Source of the DNA: an uncultured Eubacteriales bacterium
GTDB taxonomy: Bacteria; Bacillota; Clostridia; Lachnospirales; Lachnospiraceae
Direction of reading: 5' to 3'
Assembly (NCBI GenBank): GCA_900548855.1
Contig: URMF01000074.1
Span: forward strand, 1-12,643
Length of the DNA stretch: 12,643 nucleotides
This document shows positions 1 through 7,993 of this stretch, piece by piece (within the stretch, counting starts at the first letter, position 1; each line of letters begins with the position of its first letter). The notes beneath the pieces are model-generated. The model did no database searches and was not told where the DNA came from. It saw only the letters and a program-made list of their open reading frames with translations. The position numbers and the translations under genes were made by a program.

Positions 1-800
1 CTTAGGAATCCACCCCAAAAGGAATCGCCTGCTCCCGTTGTATCAACCGTATTAACAGAGAACGCATCAAAAATTTCTCTTTGATCCTTTCTTGCCACTA
101 ATACCCCCTGCTTTCCCAGTGTAATTGCAACTAATTTTATTCCCATCTTCAGGAACTCATCTGATGCATCCTCATAATTGGACGCACCTGTCAAAAGCAG
201 ACTCTCTTCATCCGACACCTTCATTATATCCGCCAGCGATATCACTTTTTTCATTTCTTCTACAGCAGTACACTCACTTTTCCATAATGATGCCCGATAA
301 TTGGGATCATAAGAAATAATCACTCCTGCTTTTTTAGCGATCGATACCGCTTCCAACGTTGCACTCCTGGATGGCTCATTTGTTAAAGACAATGACCCAA
401 AATGAAATATCTTACAATTTGAAAGTAATTTTTCATCCAATTCTTCTTTTCTAAGCATAGTATCCGCTCCCGGTTTCCTTGCAAAAGAAAAGCTTCGCTC
501 TCCCCTCTCATCCAGCTCCACGAATGCCATAGTAGTAAAATATTCTGTATCCTCTAATACTGCTCTTGTATCAATTCCTTCCTTTTTCAGTGTTTCTTTT
601 AGAAAATGACCATGCATATCATTTCCCACTTTTCCAACAAATGCAGTACTGCACCCCATATGGCTTGCCGCTGTCAGCAGATTCGCAGGTGCTCCTCCAG
701 GATTCTGCTCAAATAGCTTCATTCCATTCTTGCTATATCCTGATTCTGTGAAATCTATAAGTAATTCTCCTAATGCAACAATATCTATCTCTTTACTCAT
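1..800 (-). CDS. PfkB-family sugar kinase, fructokinase-like or 2-keto-3-deoxygluconate kinase (C-terminus cut by window start)
   Basis: ATP-dependent cytoplasmic sugar kinase of the PfkB/ribokinase family. 266 codons are visible from the ATG at 798-800; the gene runs off the left edge. The N-terminus reads MSKEIDIVALGELLIDFTES, followed by the family's first signature region with PGGAPAN at residues 34-40. The second signature, DTTGAGDSFWGGF, is at 253-265, with Asp259 the expected catalytic base. RKPGADTML (108-116) and SYDPNYRASLW (163-173) resemble bacterial fructokinases, but KDG kinases share this architecture. The KDPG aldolase gene in the same locus makes KDG kinase an attractive alternative; sequence alone does not decide. 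A GAGG at 811-814 lies 10 nt before the start. It is the last visible gene of the leftward operon, 67 bp after the DUF4432 gene. Family is certain, substrate is not. Confidence 0.93.
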   Translation of the reverse strand, partial: MSKEIDIVALGELLIDFTESGYSKNGMKLFEQNPGGAPANLLTAASHMGCSTAFVGKVGNDMHGHFLKETLKKEGIDTRAVLEDTEYFTTMAFVELDERGERSFSFARKPGADTMLRKEELDEKLLSNCKIFHFGSLSLTNEPSRSATLEAVSIAKKAGVIISYDPNYRASLWKSECTAVEEMKKVISLADIMKVSDEESLLLTGASNYEDASDEFLKMGIKLVAITLGKQGVLVARKDQREIFDAFSVNTVDTTGAGDSFWGGFL

Positions 801-867
801 CGTTTAAATACCTCATACTTTGGCATTATATTACGTTTAGTAAAAATAAGCACAACACTCATTAATT

Positions 868-1950
868 TTATGGCACCAAATAATTTTGTTTCAGTTTCGT
901 TTCAAAATCATGAATTTCTTCCTTACCATCTATGATACCAATTTCCAGATTATAGGTTCTGTCTTCTAAAGGATCCAAAAACTGCATATTTTTTTGAGCC
1001 TCTTTAGACATTCTGTTTAAAGGATATTGCGTACATGGTTCAAGCGCCAAAGCATAATCACCACTAACCATATTTTTCCATTCCACCATAAACGGGAAAT
1101 CTTTTCGCAAATATCGCAAATAAACCCCAAGTCGCAAATCATCGTTGATAATTGCCACGCTTGTATAACCGGATGCATCTGTTGCTGGACGATGGAAATA
1201 TGTATCGCATGAGCTACCATCGACTGGATCTGTTATATGCCGAAATGCCTGTTCATCACTTTTTGTATAATTCACATAATTCTCTGTTATAGACGTCGGA
1301 AGTACAACCCTTGTATTTCTGTCTAATAACGGATATCCAAAATTAATATGATATAAAAGCATTATAGCTTCCCGTTTAAAGCCCTGATTTTCCACTGTAT
1401 CACAAATAGTAAAGCTTTTTGCACCCAACCTTGTAGATATCTTACGCTTTAAAACAAGGTGCTCATGAGAATGAGCCGCTTCATGCATATCCCCTTTCAC
1501 AGAAATCAGATACTCATCTCCATTCCACTCAGCGTTTATTCCAGTATTTTCAGCAGGCGTCTGAGATATTCTTCCATGCCAGTTGTATTCGGTGTCCTCA
1601 TCCACACAGCTTTGTCCAATATTGCCAAGGCCACACGTATACAGCATTCCACCATGAAAGTAACGACCAAATTCCATACCATGAACATTGAAATACTCCG
1701 GTGCAACTGCTCCTGGCTTTGCAAGAAAACTTAAGTTTACCCCACGATACTTTGCATAAAGCAAATCCAGACATTTACTTTCCATTACGCAAAACTCAAG
1801 TCCCGATCCGTTATATATTTCCCATGCTTTTATTCCTTCTGCTTTACCAGAAGCCAGCTTTACCGGTCTGGCTCCTGCTACCTGCTCTATCCGGCCAATC
1901 TTTCTAAGCAGATCTGCCTTTTCTATTTCTCCACCCAGAAGCTTCACCAT
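868..1950 (-). CDS. DUF4432 / aldose 1-epimerase-family protein
   Basis: 360 residues, cytoplasmic (no signal peptide), of the DUF4432 branch of the galactose mutarotase-like superfamily. Members are expected to bind sugars and, where active, interconvert anomers of free aldoses; the substrate is generally unknown. Recognisable blocks are FHGGMLYTCGLGNIG (98-112), NWHGRIS (123-129), a His-rich stretch HEAAHSHEHL (156-165), YHINFGYPLLD (200-210) and, near the C-terminus, LEPCTQYPLNR. The histidines and the late acidic residue (the Glu of LEPCTQ) match the general pattern of mutarotase catalytic residues, but I infer this by analogy. The start at 1948-1950 follows a good ribosome site (GGAGGAAG at 1956-1963) and lies 15 bp after the upstream BNR gene. 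In context it could present the right anomer to the operon's sugar dehydrogenase. Family assignment is strong, function tentative. Confidence 0.88.
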   Translation of the reverse strand: MVKLLGGEIEKADLLRKIGRIEQVAGARPVKLASGKAEGIKAWEIYNGSGLEFCVMESKCLDLLYAKYRGVNLSFLAKPGAVAPEYFNVHGMEFGRYFHGGMLYTCGLGNIGQSCVDEDTEYNWHGRISQTPAENTGINAEWNGDEYLISVKGDMHEAAHSHEHLVLKRKISTRLGAKSFTICDTVENQGFKREAIMLLYHINFGYPLLDRNTRVVLPTSITENYVNYTKSDEQAFRHITDPVDGSSCDTYFHRPATDASGYTSVAIINDDLRLGVYLRYLRKDFPFMVEWKNMVSGDYALALEPCTQYPLNRMSKEAQKNMQFLDPLEDRTYNLEIGIIDGKEEIHDFETKLKQNYLVP

Positions 1951-1965
1951 CTAATCTTCCTCCTG

Positions 1966-3096
1966 TTAATGTGGCTTATCTACTACAACCTTTAATTGCT
2001 TTGCTTCCAAACCATTGTCCTCTGTTTCCCGAATGACAGCCATCAATATTTCCATATCTTTATAACGATTGTAATCATATATAATGTAAATATCTCCATT
2101 ATCATCTTGTGCAACATCCGGATAAGACACGCCATCCCGTTCATCCAGCAATAATTGTTTCGACCAGGTCTTTCCATCATCACAGGAAAGATATGCTGTT
2201 AACTGACTGCGAATATAGAAAAATTCTTCATCAGGATTAGGACGATACAGACCGTTTTCAGGCTGATGATTTACCATCAATAAGTTTCCTGACCTTAACC
2301 TCATTACCTGGAATCGCGAATTAGGTCCCGGTATATCTGACTTGCCTGGATTCTCCCAGGTCTTGCCTCCATCCTTGGAAAACGCCTGTCCTACTCCATC
2401 CTCACAACGAACCAGCATCCAGAGAAGTCCATTTTTCTTTTCTACTAAAACAGACTCATCATAATACCTTCCAGGAATAGCAATTCCACCTTTATACTGA
2501 AACGTTTTCCCATGATCTGACGATGAATAAACATTTGAAAGCGCCCTCGGCTGATCAGGATTAAATGCAGAAGGAAAACGTTTCCAAAGTGCTACTGGAA
2601 AAAGCCATTCTCCATCAGAACAAACAATAGGCTTATTTAACATTACCCCATCACCAATACGTACTGGCGCAGACCATTGTTCCGCTTTATCTTCATGATC
2701 CTGACAAAAAGCCCCAAAAACTCCGGCTCTTCCATCAAATCCTCCCAGGCTTTGTGCCCAAAATAACCATAATCTGCCATCAGGATCAAACCACAAGCAT
2801 TGGTCAAACGCTCTGACTTCATCTGGAGGATCAACTGCTGCTATTGGATCCGACCATGTTTTTCCATAATCATCGCTTTTTTTCAAGAGAACAAAATTAT
2901 CTTTTCCTTCATCCGCTCCCCCTGTATAAAAAGCTGCCCAAAGACGTCCTCCTGGGGAGATTTCAATAGATGGAATTCCCTGCCATTTCCGCTGATCTGC
3001 CTGATACTTTTCCCCTAACCCAGTTAATACTGGAGCTGCAGTCAAAGTGATATCTTTTTTTCTCAGCCTTTCCTCTGTTACTTCCAAATCGATCAT
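1966..3096 (-). CDS. BNR/Asp-box beta-propeller protein, sialidase-like (copy B), cytoplasmic
   Basis: 376 residues with the sialidase-type six-bladed propeller pattern (BNR_2 type). Four Asp boxes are visible: SDDYGKTW (74-81), SSDHGKTF (192-199), SKDGGKTW (240-247) and SCDDGKTW (304-311). Glu215 in YYDESVLVE and Arg230 in MLVR sit where sialidases carry a catalytic Glu and an Arg of the triad. YDYNRYKDMEIL (340-351) is the usual C-terminal motif of this group. The N-terminal FRIP motif, whose Arg binds the sialic-acid carboxylate, is replaced by WQGIPS (38-43), so a true sialidase is unlikely. There is no signal peptide, so it should act on imported substrate. The ATG overlaps the stop of lactonase B by 4 nt (ATGA, 3093-3096), with AAGGAGG at 3101-3107. 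It may be a glycosidase or a lyase; the substrate is unknown. Confidence 0.9.
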   Translation of the reverse strand: MIDLEVTEERLRKKDITLTAAPVLTGLGEKYQADQRKWQGIPSIEISPGGRLWAAFYTGGADEGKDNFVLLKKSDDYGKTWSDPIAAVDPPDEVRAFDQCLWFDPDGRLWLFWAQSLGGFDGRAGVFGAFCQDHEDKAEQWSAPVRIGDGVMLNKPIVCSDGEWLFPVALWKRFPSAFNPDQPRALSNVYSSSDHGKTFQYKGGIAIPGRYYDESVLVEKKNGLLWMLVRCEDGVGQAFSKDGGKTWENPGKSDIPGPNSRFQVMRLRSGNLLMVNHQPENGLYRPNPDEEFFYIRSQLTAYLSCDDGKTWSKQLLLDERDGVSYPDVAQDDNGDIYIIYDYNRYKDMEILMAVIRETEDNGLEAKQLKVVVDKPH

Positions 3097-4145
3097 TCTT
3101 CCTCCTTCACTGCCATTGCAGTTGCCATTGGCATTTCATGAAACATTACTTTTTCCAGAACATTTTCCGTTTCGTCTACTCTAAATATTTCCAATCCGCT
3201 CCAATAATCCTTATATGATTCATTCATTACAAATAAATATCGCTCGTTCTTTCCCAAGTCAATTACACGCGGCCACCCTTTTGTTTTTATGTGTTTCAGA
3301 TCGCTGAGTATAAGCTCGTTGTCCTCCGTTCTTATCGAAAATACTCCAATACTGTCAAATCCTCTGTTCGAAAGATAAATACGTTTTCCATCATGAGAAA
3401 ACTTAATATCTGCAGGTAAATTTTCATCATTTATTGGAGCTGCCGGAATACGCATGATATGCTTCTTTTCTTTTAAGTTCATGATTACCAGCTCTGAGGA
3501 TTTTTCCATAGCAACACCTAGCCATTTTCCATCTGGCGAAAATGCTGTATGTCTAGGTCCTGCACTTGGCTCCACGTTCCACGAACAGGCAATCTTTAAT
3601 TTTCCGTTTTTTTCTGTTTCCAGAATATTTAACCTGTTGGTTCCCATATCACAGACCGCAATCAGTGAATCATCCGGCGAAAAAAAGGCCGAGTGTAAAT
3701 GGGAAGTATTCTTGCTGTTTTCTCCAGGTATTAATCCTGTAAAATCGCAGGACTCCTTAAGTTCACCAATACTTCCATCCTGGCAAAGCATATATTCCAA
3801 AAGGATGCCATTATCAAACAACGTAATCAATAATCTAGTTCCCGCCTGATTTATCTGCAAATGGCTGATATTAGATGTTTGCAGATATATGCTATTAATT
3901 ATATGAAGTGATGTACTATCTGTAATATCAATCGCATACAGTATGGCCATATCCTTCTCCTGCTTGGCAGCGCAGTATAAATACCTGCCATCCGGAGATA
4001 ACGCCAGAAAATAAATACCCGGCAAGTGGAGCCGTCTTCTGCTCTTTATCAGTACATTATTATCAGAATCGTAGATCCACTCTTCCAGATACCCTTCAGA
4101 TTTTATACTTCCAACAAAAATACGATACTGTCTTCTTTTCTGCAT
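3093..4145 (-). CDS. Lactonase-family beta-propeller protein (copy B), 6-phosphogluconolactonase-like
   Basis: 350 residues of the YbhE/Pgl-type seven-bladed propeller lactonase family (PF10282-like). Known members open sugar lactones to sugar acids; related ones are cyclases or of unknown role. Family landmarks are the N-terminal FVGS (10-13), SHLHSAFFSPDD (148-159) in place of the usual PHxH block, SAGPRHTAFSPDG (194-206), Glu214, SNRGFDSIGVF (259-269) and GWPRVIDL (290-297) in place of the usual G-x-PRDF. It is clearly more diverged than copy A at these blocks. No signal peptide is present, so it should be cytoplasmic. Its ATG overlaps the dehydrogenase TAA by one base (TAATG, 4143-4147), suggesting translational coupling. 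Its stop overlaps the next BNR start. A dehydrogenase followed directly by a lactonase fits an oxidative sugar route, but the actual lactone is unknown. Confidence 0.87.
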   Translation of the reverse strand: MQKRRQYRIFVGSIKSEGYLEEWIYDSDNNVLIKSRRRLHLPGIYFLALSPDGRYLYCAAKQEKDMAILYAIDITDSTSLHIINSIYLQTSNISHLQINQAGTRLLITLFDNGILLEYMLCQDGSIGELKESCDFTGLIPGENSKNTSHLHSAFFSPDDSLIAVCDMGTNRLNILETEKNGKLKIACSWNVEPSAGPRHTAFSPDGKWLGVAMEKSSELVIMNLKEKKHIMRIPAAPINDENLPADIKFSHDGKRIYLSNRGFDSIGVFSIRTEDNELILSDLKHIKTKGWPRVIDLGKNERYLFVMNESYKDYWSGLEIFRVDETENVLEKVMFHEMPMATAMAVKEEE

Positions 4146-4966
4146 TAATCCAATACTCCTACGCCCGAGCCCTTAATCCCTGCCGGATTATATGGATTAT
4201 CCAGACCAATATTTCTGCCGCAGTTAATTCCACCATCTACATATAAATTAATTCCGGTAATAAAAGATGCCTCTTCCGAAGAAAGAAATACTGCAGCATA
4301 ACCAATATCTTCTCCTCTTCCAATTCTTCCAAGTGGAATCTCCTGCATCTGTTGGTCATAGCTGCCATCCTTATGTCCTTGAGGATTCACATCTATACAC
4401 CCTGGAGATATTGTATTCACACGAATCCCATAGGGAGCAAATTCTCTTGCAAGCGACTGCGCAGATCTATGCAATGCTGCTTTCATGCCCCCATAAAGGG
4501 CATCATCCGGATGTACTTCAAAGGATCCTCTGGTAGATGCCGTAAAAAGTATGCTCCCCCTAATTTTCTTTTCTTTCATATGATTTGCAACCATTGTTGC
4601 AAGGTAAATACCAGCCCGATAATTTGTCTGATATATATTATCCATCTCTCTAATCGTTGTATAGGTTAAACATTTTTCCAGACCAACTCCTGCATTACTC
4701 ATTAATACATCAATCTCACCGTAAGCATCTACCGCTGCACGGAATAAATCCTCCACCTCAGCAGCAACAGCCAAATTACAGTCATAAGTATGCACTTCCC
4801 GTCCAAAACGCTTTTGTATTTCTTCTATGACTTCCTGTGCTTTCTCGGGTTCTCCATAATGAGCCAGGAAAAGATCATAGCCCTTCTCTGCAAAAGCCAA
4901 TGCTATTCCCTTTCCAACCCCTCTGTTTGCACCCGTAATCAATGCCACTTTTCTTCTGCTCTCCAT
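4145..4966 (-). CDS. SDR-family NAD(P)-dependent oxidoreductase, probable sugar dehydrogenase
   Basis: 273 residues of the classical short-chain dehydrogenase/reductase family. The cofactor motif TGANRGVGKG is at 11-20, NAG at 91-93, the active-site YGGMK (Tyr158, Lys162) with a probable catalytic Ser144 in FTASTRGS, and SPG at 187-189. The fold-closing VDGG is at 243-246. After VDGG there is a Gly/Asn/Pro-rich tail of about 27 residues ending in GVGVLD, longer than in most classical SDRs. Many relatives are glucose dehydrogenase-like or 3-oxoacyl reductase-like, and the motifs do not separate these. Position between two lactonase-BNR pairs suggests oxidation of a sugar to its lactone, though oxidation of another hydroxyl is possible. 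The start at 4964-4966 has CGGAGG seven bases upstream; the gene follows BNR copy A by 28 bp and overlaps lactonase B by one base. Confidence 0.92.
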   Translation of the reverse strand: MESRRKVALITGANRGVGKGIALAFAEKGYDLFLAHYGEPEKAQEVIEEIQKRFGREVHTYDCNLAVAAEVEDLFRAAVDAYGEIDVLMSNAGVGLEKCLTYTTIREMDNIYQTNYRAGIYLATMVANHMKEKKIRGSILFTASTRGSFEVHPDDALYGGMKAALHRSAQSLAREFAPYGIRVNTISPGCIDVNPQGHKDGSYDQQMQEIPLGRIGRGEDIGYAAVFLSSEEASFITGINLYVDGGINCGRNIGLDNPYNPAGIKGSGVGVLD

Positions 4967-4994
4967 CTTTACACCTCCGTCTGATTATTCATAC

Positions 4995-6041
4995 TTATAA
5001 AAAAGCTTCATATGGTATTTTTACAAAATAGTGTACTTCCCCATCCTCACACATGAGATAAAGCAATTCTTTATCATCCTGTGGCAGCAAATGAGGATAA
5101 AACAATGCCTTTTCCGGCTTGGCTACCGGAATCTGTTTATTCCAGTTAAGGCCATCATCACTTACCCATAAGGACAGATTTTTTCTGGCTGAAAAAACTG
5201 TTTTAGATGCTGGCGGCGCAGGATTAAGCGCTAATACTATTTTGTTCCGGATACGGCACAATGAAATCTTCGAATTTGGATTAGGAATTTCTGTGGGCTC
5301 CGGTACCGACCATGTTTTTCCCATATCATAGCTCATGCTCCTGTATAAAACTCCGGAAAATTCCGCTCTCATCAGCATCAACAGCGATCTATCCGGCAAC
5401 TCACAGACGTTATTTTCCCAAAGTGGATAATCTGCACGTAAATCGCCATAAATAGAAAAACTCCTTCCCTGATCTTCTGAAATAATAACACCGCATCTCG
5501 TTGGCCATTTCATGGTAACATAATCCGGCGCCTTGGCCGGAGCTTCAATCCAGTCCCATCCTTCCTCGACTGCCTGCCAGTAAACAGGGAAAAGCCATGT
5601 ATTATTTGATAATACAATTCCCTGACGGACGCTGAAATTACCAAGTCCATTGGGTATATTTCGTGGCATCTCCCATTTTTTACCATCTTCGCTTCCATAT
5701 GATATGTAACTGTGAATTTCACGATAAAAGGAAGGTGTATGATATGTATGCACAAACATCATGGGACACACTCCTTCTGTGAAAATTTCCGTCACCCACA
5801 CAGCACGTTCTCCATGCCGGAATAAAATTTCAGGCTTGCTCCACGTTTTTCCTTCATCTTCGCTTCGTACAGACAACACAAAGTTGTCCTCATGCGGTTC
5901 TCCCGGTCCACCAGACAATGCCGTCGAAATCAGTGAGCCATCTGCCATTCTCCTCAAAACCGGCTCCCGAGCAAAAGCATATTCAGGCTTTGCACACAGC
6001 GCCACTGTCGCATCATAAAAAAAATCTTCTTTGTTCATCAT
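4995..6041 (-). CDS. BNR/Asp-box beta-propeller protein, sialidase-like (copy A), cytoplasmic
   Basis: 348 residues when started at the ATG of 6039-6041. The open frame extends 48 codons further into the lactonase gene, but AAAGGAAG at 6049-6056, seven bases before this ATG, decides the start; the second ATG at 6036-6038 is also possible. Asp boxes are SEDEGKTW (60-67), GSEDGKKW (116-123), SEDQGRSF (188-195), SYDMGKTW (237-244) and SDDGLNW (294-300). ENNVCELPD (209-217) followed by LMLMR (221-225) closely matches the sialidase Glu and second Arg segment. AREPVL (24-29) could correspond to the FRIP motif, with Arg25. It is homologous to copy B (shared DNFVL, WLFPV and IPxPNS) but clearly diverged. 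No signal peptide. The gene begins 4 bp after the lactonase A stop. Glycosidase or related activity is likely; the substrate is unknown and sialic acid is not supported by neighbours. Confidence 0.89.
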   Translation of the reverse strand: MMNKEDFFYDATVALCAKPEYAFAREPVLRRMADGSLISTALSGGPGEPHEDNFVLSVRSEDEGKTWSKPEILFRHGERAVWVTEIFTEGVCPMMFVHTYHTPSFYREIHSYISYGSEDGKKWEMPRNIPNGLGNFSVRQGIVLSNNTWLFPVYWQAVEEGWDWIEAPAKAPDYVTMKWPTRCGVIISEDQGRSFSIYGDLRADYPLWENNVCELPDRSLLMLMRAEFSGVLYRSMSYDMGKTWSVPEPTEIPNPNSKISLCRIRNKIVLALNPAPPASKTVFSARKNLSLWVSDDGLNWNKQIPVAKPEKALFYPHLLPQDDKELLYLMCEDGEVHYFVKIPYEAFL

Positions 6042-6045
6042 ATTG

Positions 6046-7095
6046 CTACTTCCTTTGGTAATCATTATGAAATATAATACAACATGGAGATGGTACATCA
6101 CATTGCTTTCCCGTATAGTGAAGCGTGCCATTTTGATAATCAATTTCATATGCAAGAATCTTATCATCATGCTGTATGCCCACAATTAAAAATCTTCCAT
6201 CTGGTGTCAGATTAAAATCTCTTGGAAAGCTCCCAGGCATCTTAACAACCGATGTTTTTATAAGCATTCCCGTTTGTGGATCAACTCTAAAACATGTAAT
6301 AGAGTTATCACCCCTGTTTGAAGCGAACATCATAGAACGATCCCTGCTATAACGAAGCGCAGACGTTACGCTCCAACCCAGATAATCATCTGGAAGGGTG
6401 TTTATCTGCTGAATTAAGATCATCTTTCCAGGCGCCGTCTTTTTATATTTGTAAACATTAATATCAGAATTTGTCTCACAAATAATATATGCAAGATTAC
6501 CATCATCACTGAAACAGACATGTCGTGGACCGGAACCATCTTTTGTTCCAAAGGCATATTCCAGGTCATATCGATGCTCTCCTTTTGCATTATAAAAAGC
6601 CACCGCATCTATCCCACAGTCCAACACACAAATATATTCACCATCCGGTGTGATCTCACTGCAATGTACATGGGGTACTTTTTGTGCGCTTGGAAGATGT
6701 GATATCTTTCTTTCACAGCCACCGATGCTGCCATCCTGTTCCAATGGATAACATACAAGTGTTCCTTCTCCATAATTTGATACGTACAAGTAATCGCTCT
6801 CTACATCAACGTAGCAGGGAAGCTTTCCGTAAGTTGGCTGTTCATTTATAAAAGTGAGATTTCCATCCTCATCTATCTGGTACGCAGAAACACCTCCGCC
6901 ATCAATACCATGAAAGCTATTACTTTCAATAGTTGCATAAAGATGCTTTTCATCTTTATCTATGCACAAATAAGACGAATTTTCTGCCGGAATGGTACGA
7001 ACTATTTTCATCTCTGCTGTATGCTCGTCTATAGCAAGGGTGTAAATTCCCTGAGATCCCCGCAAAGAATTGGTTCCTACAAATGCTGTTAACAA
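6046..7095 (-). CDS. Lactonase-family beta-propeller protein (copy A), 6-phosphogluconolactonase-like
   Basis: 349 residues, the more canonical of the two PF10282-type propeller lactonases here. Blocks include FVGT (5-8), SNYGEGTLVCYPL (106-118), PHVH (141-144), GSGPRHVCFSDDG (187-199), Glu207 in the IICE segment, SNRGDNSITCF (259-269), SFPRDFNLTPDG (289-300) and VGIQHDDK near residue 308. These are the hallmarks of 6-phosphogluconolactonase-like enzymes, which hydrolyse aldonolactones in the cytoplasm. The start codon is TTG (7093-7095), supported by AAGGAGG at 7104-7110 with 8-nt spacing and by the FVGT motif beginning at residue 5, as usual for the family. It follows the MalG gene by 53 bp and precedes BNR copy A by 4 bp, so it is the first catabolic gene after the transporter. 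Its true lactone is unknown; a phosphorylated lactone is not implied by the context. Confidence 0.92.
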   Translation of the reverse strand: MLTAFVGTNSLRGSQGIYTLAIDEHTAEMKIVRTIPAENSSYLCIDKDEKHLYATIESNSFHGIDGGGVSAYQIDEDGNLTFINEQPTYGKLPCYVDVESDYLYVSNYGEGTLVCYPLEQDGSIGGCERKISHLPSAQKVPHVHCSEITPDGEYICVLDCGIDAVAFYNAKGEHRYDLEYAFGTKDGSGPRHVCFSDDGNLAYIICETNSDINVYKYKKTAPGKMILIQQINTLPDDYLGWSVTSALRYSRDRSMMFASNRGDNSITCFRVDPQTGMLIKTSVVKMPGSFPRDFNLTPDGRFLIVGIQHDDKILAYEIDYQNGTLHYTGKQCDVPSPCCIIFHNDYQRK

Positions 7096-7110
7096 TGAAT
7101 CTTCCTCCTT
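7096..7110 (-). promoter_or_regulatory. Ribosome binding site deciding a TTG start
   Basis: AAGGAGG on the minus strand (7104-7110) lies 8 nt before the TTG at 7093-7095. No ATG is suitably placed, and the family N-terminus fits this start. Confidence 0.75.
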
Positions 7111-7148
7111 TCAGATTTTTGCAAATCACCAAGATCACTATATTTCTC

Positions 7149-7982
7149 TTATCCTTTTACAGCACCCGCTGTCAGACCCTGTACCATATATTTCTGCATA
7201 AACAGTAGGAATATCAATGAAGGGATTAATGCAATTGTAGATGCTGCCATCATCGTTGACCAGTCTGCGTTATTTTGTACCTGGAACATCTGAAGCCCTA
7301 TTGTCATTGTCTGTAATTCATTAGAACGCAAAAATACACTCGCTAACATATATTCATTCCAACAGTTATTAAACGTAAAGATAGCAACCGTAGCAATTCC
7401 AGGAAGCGAAAGTGGCAAAACTATTTTCAAAAACGACTGTGCCGGTCCCAGTCCATCAATAAATGCTGCTTCTTCAATATCAATGCTTATGTCATCAAAG
7501 AATCCTTTCAGCATCCACGTTGCAAACGGCAGATTAATAGAAATATAGCATATGATTACAGATAACTGATTGTCTACAAGTCCCAGTGTTTTAAAAATCC
7601 AGAACAATGGTATAAGTACCAATACCAGTGGAAACATTTGCAGCATCAGCAAAAATACAGTATATCCTGTAAATACCTTCCCCCGACAACGTGATAATGC
7701 ATATCCTGCGCATGAAGCAAATACTACGCAGAACACAACTACCACCAGCGCTATAAACACACTGTTCGCAAGATACCTTCCAAATGTAGTCCCAAATAGC
7801 ACTTTGCGAAGCATGGAAAAATCCGGGTTGGACGGAAAAAGAGATTTATCACTCATATAACCGCCAAAAGGTTTTAACGCTGTTCCTATCATGCTTATAT
7901 TGGGAATATTAACTACAAATGAAAGAAATACCATTACTAAAAAGAGTAAACCCCGTTTTATCTTTTTCCTGTATTTTATCAT
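7149..7982 (-). CDS. ABC sugar transporter permease, MalG-type
   Basis: 277-residue inner-membrane permease of a carbohydrate ABC importer (CUT1, MalG-like). About six membrane segments are visible, roughly at residues 10-33, 72-95, 104-132, 138-158, 194-212 and 245-263. The cytoplasmic EAA loop that docks the ATPase reads EEAAFIDGLGPAQSFLKIVL (170-189). The C-terminus MVQGLTAGAVKG (266-277) is the classic end of MalG-type permeases. The ATG at 7980-7982 is 11 bp after the MalF-type gene; a GGAG inside that gene's last codons is 14 nt upstream, so coupling is likely. It pairs with the MalF-like protein. No ATP-binding gene is in the window; such systems often share a MsmK-type ATPase encoded elsewhere. 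The transported sugar cannot be read from the sequence. Confidence 0.95.
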   Translation of the reverse strand: MIKYRKKIKRGLLFLVMVFLSFVVNIPNISMIGTALKPFGGYMSDKSLFPSNPDFSMLRKVLFGTTFGRYLANSVFIALVVVVFCVVFASCAGYALSRCRGKVFTGYTVFLLMLQMFPLVLVLIPLFWIFKTLGLVDNQLSVIICYISINLPFATWMLKGFFDDISIDIEEAAFIDGLGPAQSFLKIVLPLSLPGIATVAIFTFNNCWNEYMLASVFLRSNELQTMTIGLQMFQVQNNADWSTMMAASTIALIPSLIFLLFMQKYMVQGLTAGAVKG

Positions 7983-7993
7983 AGTTATCTATC

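Noticed and set aside
1..800. Firm naming of the kinase as KdgK or as fructokinase
   Set aside because: Motifs favour the fructokinase-like branch while context favours a keto-deoxy sugar acid kinase; neither is decisive, so no symbol is given.
2573..2586. GGAAAACGTTTCCA, cre-like palindrome inside BNR copy B
   Set aside because: It has two mismatches to the cre consensus and is explained by coding for W-K-R-F; its position deep in a gene gives no clear role.
3454..3849. 131-codon open frame opposite lactonase B
   Set aside because: It is a shadow of the conserved lactonase frame with no recognisable protein features.
6042..6185. 48-codon N-terminal extension of BNR copy A
   Set aside because: It overlaps the end of the lactonase A gene, has no family similarity, and a good ribosome site places the start at 6041.
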